From Tubulanus polymorphus (Eukaryota > Nemertea > Palaeonemertea > Tubulaniformes > Tubulanidae): a stretch of DNA of 64,000 nt. The stretch spans positions 15,249,307-15,313,306 of the forward strand of contig NC_134031.1 of the NCBI RefSeq assembly GCF_964204645.1. The letters are read 5' to 3'. Position 1 is the first letter of the stretch. Every line of letters starts with the position of its first letter. Of the stretch, positions 1 to 11,100 are shown in pieces. Made by a program: the position numbers and the translations under genes. Below the pieces are notes generated by a model. The model made no database searches. It was not told where the DNA came from and saw nothing but the letters and a program-made list of their open reading frames with translations.

Positions 1-119
1 CAGTTTTGTTTCTTAATTTTGATGTTGATTTCTTTTTTTGTGGAGATTTTTACAAACTTCTAGTCGAAAATGAATGCATTAAAAAAACCACCATGCACCA
101 GATCTTATTGCAAGAACAT

Positions 120-1065
120 TGAAAATGGCTGCCAGGCAGCCAGCAGGCAGGCTGAATGAAGCCAGGCAGGCTGAGTGAAGCCAGTCAGCCAGTGTAGGCT
201 GAGTGAAGACAGTTGCGCAGGCCGAGTGAAGCCAATCAGTGATATCACATAGACTAATAGCAACAAGCCTTAATATTCATTAAACAAAAAAACAAATTAA
301 TCATTTACAACTAATTGATTATTTCAGATTAATTTGAATAGCTTATAAATCTATAAATAAACAGATATTTCCCTGAACCTACAGTTGAAACATGCGTCTG
401 GTTACATTCATTCATTTAGTGTCTGTTAGTGATTTTACTGTGTCGTGTTCTGTGTCGAGTACGTATGTCAATAATCAGTGCAGTGTTTCTGTTTTCAGTA
501 GTTTCAAAACTTCCTTCCAGAAAAATGGCTCCCCCTATGACATCATCGCATTGAACCCAATACCGATAATTGATTTCTTCGAGTTTATAAAAAATTTGCC
601 GATGATGTCATTGGGGGTATTCACGAGGGCGGCTGTGATTCTCTTGTTGTCGTGTTCGAACACATAAATTGAGACAAGTAAAAAGTGAAGAGGTACAAAG
701 AGAGAAGAGAAGAGAGAGAGAGTTTGAGGGTGAGAAGACATCAATGTTTTTGTTTGACCTGTTGCTGAGAGATCGGGGCGTTTTAAGAAATCGTCATCGT
801 GTTTGATAGCAACGGCGAGAGCTCCGTGTTTCCCTGCAATAATATACCAACTCTTAATGCTGTAATCATTCTAATAACCAGTTGGAATTGGTTTAATGAG
901 TCTGGATTAGTTTAAATGCTGTAATCATTCTAATAACTGGTCGGAATTAGTTAAAATGCTGTTATCATTCTAATAATGAGTCTGAATTAGTTAAAATGCT
1001 GTAATCATTCTATAAATAAGTCTCAACTAGCTTAAAAGCTGTAATCATTCTAATTTGTCAGCCTG
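120..1065. repeat. Short degenerate direct repeats in KCNT intron/left flank
   Basis: At 120-240 the phrase GCCAGGCAGGCTGAGTGAAG recurs three to four times in degenerate form. At 857-1060 a block around AATGCTGTAATCATTCTAAT recurs five times with spacers of about 25-45 bp. No coding sequence was recognised from 1 to 1997. The stretch 1100-1990 has CpG-rich patches and a run of CGT triplets near 1925 but no exon I can support. Confidence 0.5.
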
Positions 1066-1997
1066 AGTTCCAGTGAACTAATGATGGCTGAAACCACATC
1101 AATGTGATTATTGATTAGTCTACTGTAACCCCGCCCCTCCCTTACCCCCACACTCCCCCTAACCCCCCTCTGAGATTAACAGCAGGAAATAAGAATGCTT
1201 TTGGTGATAGATGAGCGTGTTTTGTTTGACTTCCTTTCCCTATCACGGAGCCGCGCTCTTTTACCACAATAGAGCTCAGCTCCAAACCGGAGGTGTGTCC
1301 TCAGAAACGGATCGCGCTTTTAGCTAGCCGTGGAGTAGATACCAGAGAGTGGAGCTGCGTGCTCTGAACCGGACAAACCGCCTCTCAAGAACGGGAGCTC
1401 CGGTGTGCGGAGTAGAAAACTCTATTAATGAATAATCAGAGTCAATACGAGACTAATCAATCAGCTAATTGGGTGCTGACTGATAGCGGGGGTCATCTCA
1501 ACAACAACGACACCGATAGGGGGGTCGCCTCGGCGTGTACCTATCACCTCACATCGACTATACCGAATTCATCCTCCACATCGTTCAAAATCCACCAGAA
1601 TTAAATACAAGAGATAGACAATGATTAAATAATCGATAATCATGATCGCGATCATTCTCACCACCATCTTCCTTATCAGTATCATCATCATCATCGCCAC
1701 CGTCGTCGTGGCGACGATTTCTAGGTAACATTGTTGGCGTCCACGGAGCTTGCGGATTCCAAAGCGGATCGCAATAACTCCAAACCGGATCAATGCCTGC
1801 AAATATTCAACCGTAACACGCTCTAAATACATCACGCGCGCGCGGGTAACTGTTTAGTAATTAATATAAAGATGCAGCGATCAGTAAGATGAGTGCGTTA
1901 ACGAGTTGAGGAGCGGTGACAGTCGTCGTCGTCGTCGTCAGTACGTGTGTCAGGTCGTTAGTTACTCAATAATAAACAACCGCGTAACCATGGATAC

Positions 1998-2066
1998 CTG
2001 AATTATCGCCACCAGTGTCGGCGCCGCTCGACCAAACTAACGATGAGAAATCTTCGATTCGAATCG
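1998..2066 (-). CDS. Possible further KCNT exon (weak)
   Basis: Downstream of the exon ending at 2171 there is a short open stretch ending TTCAG^GTATCC at 1998/1997. It has two possible acceptors, TTTAAAG (exon starting at 2066) or CGTTAG (starting at 2036). Both keep the reading phase left open by the preceding exon. The encoded sequence would include FSSLVWSSGADTGGDNS. This is the variable linker after RCK1, so family similarity cannot confirm it. It may equally be intron. Confidence 0.25.
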
Positions 2067-2170
2067 CTTTAAACACAAAATAAACAACGTAATTTACGAC
2101 TTTACCGGAACCACCCCCCCCCCTGCGTCGTTCCCTCCCAACTTCCCCGCCGGAGTAAACACGCACTTAC

Positions 2171-5100
2171 CGACGCTGGCGATCATGCTGGCTACTTTCG
2201 AATAATTCCCGGTAGGATTAGATTTGATTCGGTCGAGATTGTTTTTATCTTTATCGGTGTTCGGATGGGCGAGGATGAACGCCGAATTCTCCTCCTTCGT
2301 GATACTCATATAGAAACATACGTCCGACGCTTTCATTATGTGCCGCGGTCCCGGATTCAACTGGATACTCGAATTAGGCAAATCCTGTTTGATGCCTACT
2401 AAACTTACTCCGTACCTGAAATAATAATCCGCGCGGCACGGTTTAAGCTATAACGGTATCTAGGACGATAAACCGGGTTTATATGAAATCGAGGTTCTTA
2501 CTTTCTGTGAGCGTGAAATGACGCGAATGTAAAACTCTTTCCTTCGTATTCGCCGAAAAATTGAGAATCTCCGAGTCGAATGTGATAGATTTCATTACCA
2601 GAACATCTTCCATACAATCTCTGCCACTCCTCGGGCGATGACTGACCTTCCCTACAACACAAAATACAATATCTATATAACTTTTTATTGATTATTGGGT
2701 GCTTGATGAAAATTTTACTGACCCCTTGATGTATGACCCCTGGATGATTGAAGGAGTAATGTACTTAATGACCCCTGGATGAATGAAGGAGTAATGTACT
2801 TACTGACCCCTGGATGTATGAAGGAGTAATGTACTTAATGACCCCTGGATGGATGAAGGAGTAATGTACTTACTGACCCCTGGATGAATGAAGGAGTAAT
2901 GTACTTATTGACCCCTGGATGTATGAAGGAGTAATGTACTTACTGACCCCTGGATGTATAAAGGAGTAATGTACTTACTGACCCCTGGATGTATGAAGGA
3001 GTAATGTACTTACTGACCCCTGGATGTATGAAGCAGTATGTGCTTAATGACCCCTGGATGTATGAAGGAGTAATGTACTTACTGACCCCTGGATGTATAA
3101 TGGAGTAATGTACTTACTGACCCCTGGATGTATGAAGGAGTAATGTACTTACTGACCCCTGGATGTATAAAGGAGTAATGTACTTACTGGCCCCTGGATG
3201 TATGAAGGAGTAATGTTACTAGTGTTGATGCTGCTGGACACAAACAATTATTTGCTAACAAAGCATATTTCATCTCATCCTCACAGACGCAATGTTCTAT
3301 AAATAGATATTAATGCAGCGTCCTATAAACAGATACGAACTCGGCGTTCTATAAATAGATTTTGCTTACCCGCAAATTTCACATGGAATTTATTTTCAGG
3401 TCTGAATATTTGAACGTATTGAGGACAGTGAGGGGCGAAATCTTTTACAGCCCATGATCTCAATATAGTATGCTGATCCTGTAATAGCAGAAGCAACGTA
3501 TCAGAAATATACTCTCGAAACTGCTACTTTCTACTTTCAGCTAACGGAGGGGGCACTTACCGCCGCTGTACGATCTGCATAATTTCTTGCTGCCAAAATA
3601 AAACAAGCTTCCGCATCTTGCATCCTGCGCAAACAAATATAACCGATCACTAGGGGTTAGAGGTCGATGTGAAGGGAGTGGGGGGAGAGGCGGGGTACGT
3701 ACCTGCACCGAGTGAGGTCCGAATCTTTTAAAGCCGATCCTTGAATATAAATCACACGTTGAGACCAAATGGGAACTTGTAAAATCATCTTCATCGTAGG
3801 ATCCAATTCACACGGCGACAGTAATACAACAAAATAATCCTGAAATCAATCAATCAAACAATCAATGAATCAAACCGATTGATCAATCAAATCGATCGAT
3901 CAATCAATCAATCGATAAATAAATAAATCAACATTACAAATAAATGAATGAATAAATAAATAAATCGATCAATCAAAATCAATCGATCAATCAATCTCAG
4001 ACATATAACATGTGCATGTGATGTGTCTGTAACATGTACATGTGAATATTTACCTGTAATTTCGGATGAGCATAAAATTCATTAAGGAAGTCCATGATAG
4101 TATCAGCGTGAAGCGTAGTAGCACAGACTACGACATGTTTCTCTGTTTGTGCTCGATGACTGCTGTAGGTTCCACCTTGTTTCTGTCTCTCCATCCACGT
4201 GTAAGCTAACGCCTCTAACTATAAACGCAAACACGAAGAGGTAGCCCGGTATGTGGAGGAGGATCGAGGGGGCGGGGGATGAAACGAGACTCACCTGCGT
4301 AGGAAGAACGACTAACGCTGCACAGATCATTATAATCATAAACAAACGACTCGGCCAAATATCTGGATACATATCGCCGTAGCCCACCGTAGAGAACGTT
4401 ACTATTACGAACCAGAAACTATCGAATAAACCCATGTGTTGATTTCCTCCTCTCTGTAAGTGCTGTATTCCGCATACACTAATACAAAAACAAAAATACA
4501 CAAGTTACATTTATATCTACTATGATATCGCGAACACATTGCTACATGTTCACGTCACATGTATAACTACATGTTCATGTCACATGTATAACTACATGTT
4601 CATGTCACATGTATAATTACATGTTCATGTCACATGAATTACCACATGTTCATGTTACATGCATTGTTACATGTTCATGTCACATGTATAACGACATGTT
4701 CATGTCACATGTATTACTATATGTACATGTTACATGCACTGCTACATGTTCAAGTAACATGTAGTTAGTACATGTCTGTTAATACACTGTGTATTTACAG
4801 ACAAAATACACACATTACATTCAACAATAATATCAAAAACACGTTGCTACATGTTCATGTCACATGTTCATGTCACATGTTATTAGTTACCTGGTAAAGA
4901 CTATACATATTAATGTAGCCATTAAAAGGAGTATTTGTTGAGACAGAGCTGACTGAGATTTCTGCATCACTCGATGAAGATCATTCTGCAAACGATAAAA
5001 CAACAATCGATTGTAAACAGCTGATAGACAGGCAGTTGCCGCGGAAACCAATTCCGCTACATTTAACATCTGCGTGAAAAATCTGGTTTGATAAAAGAAG

Positions 5101-8100
5101 CTGCCGCCGGGGGCAGAGAATAGAGACACTCATCATCCTTTATACAATCACGATAAAGGAAATGCTGTAGGGTAGAAGGAATACGAGGTCACGCGTGCTG
5201 TGGTAGGGGTAAGAGGAAACCGAGGTCACGTGTTCTGTGGTAGGGGTAAGAGGAAACCGAGGTCACGTGTTCTGTGGTAGGGGTAAGAGGAAGCCGAGGT
5301 CACGTGTTCTGTGGTAGGGGTAAGAGGAGACCGAGGTCACGCGTGCTGTGGTAGGGGTAAGAGGAAACCAAGTTCATGAATGCTGTGGTAGGAACCGAGG
5401 TCACCAGGCTGTGGTACTGAGGTAGGGGTAAGAGGAAACAGAGGTAACATGTTCTGTGGTAGGGGTAAGAGGAAACAGAGGTCACATGTTCTGTGGTAGG
5501 GGTAAGAGGAAACAGAGGTAACATGTTCTGTGGTAGGAGTAAGAGGAAACAGAGTCATGCGTGCTGTGGTAGGGGTAAGAGGAAACAGAGTCATGCGTGC
5601 TGTGGTAGGGGTAAGAGGAAACAGAGGTCACATGTTCTGTGGTAGGGGTAAGAGGAAACAGAGGTAACATGTTCTGTGGTAGGGGTAAGAGGAAACAGAG
5701 GTCACATATTCTGCGGTAGGAGTAAGAGGAAACAGAGTCATGCGTGCTGTGGTAGGGGTAAGAGGAAACAGAGTCATGCGTGCTGTGGTAGGGGAAAGAG
5801 GAAACAGAGGTCACATGTTCTGTGGTAGGGGTAAGAGGAAACAGAGGTCACATGTTCTGTGGTAGGGGTAAGAGGAAACAGAGGTCACATATTCTGCGGT
5901 AGGAGTAAGAGGAAACAGAGTCATGCGTGCTGTGGTAGGAGTAAGAGGAAACAGAGTCATGCCTGCTGTGGTAGGGGTAAGAAGAAACAGAGTCATGCGT
6001 GCTATGGTAGGAGTAAGAGGAAACAGAGTCACGCGTGCTGTGGTAGGGGTAAGAGGAAACAGAGTCACGCGTGCTGTGGTAGGAGTAAAAGGAAACAGAG
6101 TCACGCGTGGTGTGGTAGGGGAAAGAGGAAACAGAGGTCACATGTTCTGTGGTAGGAGTAAGAGGAAACAGAGGTAACATGTTCTGCGGTAGGGGTAAGA
6201 GGAAACCGAGGTCATTGCTTGCTGTGGTAGATGTAAGACAAAACCGAGGTCACACACCGCGGCAGTGATAAGTCAGCAGTAAGCTGATTACTGTGATAAA
6301 CAGCTTATCACCGATACAACTGAGAACAAAGTTATTAATTTGCTCGCGTGACGAGACGTCGTATTAGATACTGTACTGGTTCCCGTTCGTCCCTCGGTGA
6401 ATCAGTAAAAGTTGTCGCGTGACGCTCGCATTATTATCACCACGGTGACAGCAGTAACAATGTCATCAACTCTCTTGTTTAAAACTAATCATCGCATTAT
6501 GAATTATGTCTATCGACTACAGCTGACGTTTCTCTAAATGACAGACGCAATAATAAACCGAGCATGCAGACACGAGGGGCGCGGGGAGGGGAGTGGGGGA
6601 GGGGAGCGAGGCGCACAGTATATCGGAGTGAAATGTAATATTGTTAAAGATGTTATTTCAAAGAAACAGTAGAAATATTGACCGAGCTTGTTTCTCTGTA
6701 ACAGTGCGCAGCAGTAAGCTTTACGCCGTCAATGCAGTAGGAATAACTAGTGTGTGATATTAAAAACAAGTGAGGCATGAATATCGTGAAGTATCAGGTG
6801 AAATAATTGAGAGGAGGCAGGATGGAGGAGGGGGATGTCATCTGATGTTTCACTGATCTACACACTAACCCTGACACAAATATTCATACTTACCAACATA
6901 TTTTCTAAGGCACTCTTAGCTAACCAGCAGTTGAGAAAAACAGGAATGAACAAACATCGTAATGGAAAATGGATTATCTAAAAATACAAATAATACAATG
7001 TGTAGAATGTACAAGTACTTACTGTAACTAATTGTGTACATATTGTAACTTTTTGTGCGAAAGAACTTACTATAACTAATTACGTTAAAGTACATACTGT
7101 AACTAATTACATACAAATATCTACTGTAAATAATTGTACACAAGTACTTGTAACTTTTTGAGCGAAAGTCCTTACTGTAACTAATTACGTTAAAGTACCT
7201 ACTGTAACTAATTACAGACAAGTATCTACTGTAAACAATTGTACACAAGAACTTGTAACTTTTTGTGCAATAGCACTAACTGTAACTAATTATGTAAAAG
7301 TACTTACAGTTACTAAGAATGGCACAGTGTTGATTAATTCTAATATAAATCCAGGCATCAAAACTTGCTGAAGAATATTGCCCTAAAACATAAATAATCA
7401 TATAAGCGCCACCTGCAGGATGAACCGGTAATTTATGATGGTTATGCGTTCATGAAGCCGTATTTGCTGGTGAAATTAGTGAATATTATAGTTAGTGTGT
7501 TCTGTAGATGTAGGGTCTCACTGCGCTTGTCGGGGTCCGGTGGGATTGAGTTTATTACTAGTAAATTAGAGTAATACGTGTTATCAGTCGACATACACAG
7601 GTAATGTAGGGTTATTTATGAGTGTAATTGGGTAATGTTAGTGTCTGTGAACAATGTCTCGAGGGGATCGGTGAAAGAGAGAGAGCGGGTACCACTCAGT
7701 CAATAACTGATGATTTATGTAAACACAACTCAATCAAACATTGACATTGTCACAGACACACAGATCATTCATACTGATTGATCCACTAGACGTACAAGTC
7801 GCCAGCGCTCGAATCTCGCAGCCGTTCAGGGACAGATCCAGGGGGTTCCGAGGGTTCTGGAATAACTTGTCTGTGCCCCTTGGAGATGCCCATAAATCCA
7901 TGGATTTGACATATAAGCAAACTCGTTTTGTATGATTTGGCGCAGTAAGTGCCCCTGAAAACCACAAGTTTGATGTTAAGTGCCCTTTTTTGCCATGATT
8001 TGACATAGAAAGTGCTCCCCCCATAAAAGTGAGTGCCCTTAAACAATTCAATTACAAGATAGGGCCATGGATCCAGCACTGTTGTTTGAATGGAGTTCCA

Positions 8101-11100
8101 TTCATTATACGAGGATTTAACGACATCGACGAATTCAATATCTTGCATCGATATCTCGCAGCTGTTCGAACTGAGTTTAATTCATTATCCGCGGATTTAA
8201 TGACGGATACAAACCTTATAACTGAGATACGCGACTAACATAGTTTCGATGAGGCTGACAGCGGCGACTGTCACCTGAACAACCCATAACCAATCGGGAC
8301 GCTGTACATACGAAACCAGAGACCTGTGAAGATATATTCAAACGTGATTTAAACATTATACAACAAGGGGAGTAGAGGGGAGTAGAGGGGAAGGAAGTAG
8401 AGGGGAGTAGAAGGGAGGGAAGTAGAGGGGAGTAGCAGGGAGGGAAGTAGAGGGGAGGGAAGTAGAGGGGAGGGAAGTAGAGGGGAGGGAAGTAGAGGGG
8501 AGTAGCAGGGAGGGAAGTAGAGGGGAGGGAAGTAGAGGGGAGGGAAGTAGAGGGGAGGGAAGTAGAGGGGAGTAGCAGGGAGGGAAGTAGAGGGGAGGGA
8601 AGTAGAGGGGAGTAGAGGGGAGGGAAGTAGAGGGGAGTAGAGGGGAGGGAAGTAGAGGGGAGTAGCAGGGAGGGAATAGAGGGGAGGGAAGTAGAGGGAA
8701 GGGAAGTAGAGGGAAGGGAAGTAGAGGGGAGGGAAGTAGAGGGGAGTAGAGGGGAGGGAAGTAGAGGGGAGTAGAGGGGAGGGAAGTAGAGGGGAGGGAA
8801 GTAGAGGGGAGAAGAAGGGAGGGAAGTAGAGGGGAGTAGCAGGGAGGGAATAGAGGGGAGGGAAGTAGAGGGAAGGGAAGTAGAGGGAAGGGAAGTAGAG
8901 GGGAGGGAAGTAGAGGGGAGTAGAGGGAGGGAAGTAGAGGGGAGTAGCAGGGAGGGAAGTAGAGGGGAGGGAAGTAGAGGGGAGTAGAGGGGAGGGAAGT
9001 AGAGGGGAGTAGAGGGGAGGGAAGTAGAGGGGAGTAGCAGGGAGGGAAGTAGAGGGGAGTAAAGGGGAGGGAGTAGCGGGGAGGGGAGTAGAGGGGAGGG
9101 GAGGGTGATCAACTTACCAGTGTATCTCCGCTTTCTGTAGACATTTTGTGTCATCAATGTTTTCCCACGTGTGATTGTGACAGACATTACACATACTGTA
9201 AAAACGATCGGGTTATCTAGTTTATCCGCGATAAGAGAGACTTCCTTCCCTAACCCAGCCCCGCAGCCGGCACCAACCCCTCGCACCCGGCACATCCAAT
9301 ACTCACCAAACTTCTCCATCTTTTTTGTTCAGATCATCGAGTACGACCCGTACGACGTAGAGAATACAAGTTAATAGTTTTATCACTAGATTGAATATTC
9401 GTATTCTTAGACCTGAAATATTTGAATAAAACGCTGTTAAGCCGAGTGAAGATATTTCTTTGTTGTTAAATAGATTACGATTTAACTTACTTGATCTCTG
9501 GTTTTTTATGAAGTAAAGTTGTAGACGTTCTTTAAAAGATCGTTCATTTGTAAAAAATTCTACCCTGACTCTGAAAATAGATCACACACAGAGTCATGGA
9601 TAGATATCGCTTGTGTCTTAGACTGGGTCATCAGGATACTGAATACCAGGTGCTGGATACTGTTGTTACTCCTCCCACAAAAACTGGCCCACCTGCAAAC
9701 TCTCATTTCCCTCAGTATCCAGTCAACTGGAAAAAAAACATGTCCCGATCACAACAGAGAGTAGATATATCGCGATTATACCTGGATGTATCATAACTAC
9801 ACCCAGACATCTCGATTACTCCCTGATATATCTCGATTACACCTGGATATATCAAATTACACCTGGATATATCATAATTACACCCAGATATCTCGATCAC
9901 TCCCGATATATCTTGATCACCCCTTGATATATCCCGATTATACCTGGATGTATCATAATTACTCCCAGACATCTCAATTACTCCCTGATATATCTCGATT
10001 AGACCTGGATATATCATAATTACACCTGGATATATCATAATTACACCCAAATATCTCGATTACTCCCGAAAATATCTCAATCACCCCTTGATATATCTCG
10101 ATTACACCTGGATATATCATAATTACACCTGGATATATCATGATTACACCCAGATCTCGATTACTCCCGCATATATCTCAATTACATCCTGATATATCAC
10201 GATTTCTCCCATATATATCTCAATTTCTCCCGGATATATCACGATTTCTCGCGGATACATCTCGATTTCTCTCGGATATATCTCGATTTCTCCCGGATAT
10301 ATCTCGATTTCTCTCGGATATAACTCGATTTCTCCCGGATATATCTCGATTTCTCCCGGATAATCTCGATTCTCCCGGATATATCTCAATTACATCCTGA
10401 TATATCACGATTTCTTCCATATATATCTCAATTTCTCCAGGATATATCACGATTTCTCGCGGATACATCTCGATTTCTCTCGGATATATCTCGATTTCTC
10501 CCGGCTATATCTCGATTTCTCTCGGATATATGTCGAAAGAGGCATCGAGGAGGGGGACGATATCTGTTCACACATAAGTCACTCATTGTTACCATGACAA
10601 TAAATCTAATGATTTAATTCTAGGATTAACTTAGATACGCAGGTGATAACGCGACTAATCCGACGAGACAATCCCGTTTATAGATTAGCTAATTACGAGA
10701 AACAATTTATACAATTAGCCGAATAATATCGAAATTGGAACTTCTGTCGAGGCCGCGCTGGCATTCTGTCTAACTGTACTTCATGATGCGACGCTAATAG
10801 AATTATTTCAATAAAATCCAAGTCAATGGTTGTTAAACAGTTTACTGAAGCGGTTTTAGCGATGAATAAAACATTTATTCAACGACGCCGACGACGAAGT
10901 TTATTGAATTCAAATCACATTCCACTCAATTAAAACTCTCTCTATATTTCATGTCGAGCAACGCTGGGAAATCTGCAAGCTGTAAATTAATCTATAAAAC
11001 CAGACGCTACTAACAACTTACTTATCGGAAGTGGTAGCTGACTTTCGGGGATTTATATGCTAGCTTACTTATGGAGATCTGAACAGTAGCCCACTTAGGA

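Noticed and set aside
4887-5129. Extended N-terminal part of the open frame over the KCNT S5 exon
   Set aside because: Only 4891-4985 matches the family and follows a TTTGCAG acceptor; the rest is intron read-through.
8216-9319. 367-codon minus-strand open frame rich in Leu/Pro/Ser
   Set aside because: Translation of the GGGGAGGGAAGTAG array; it overlaps two genuine KCNT exons in the wrong frame.
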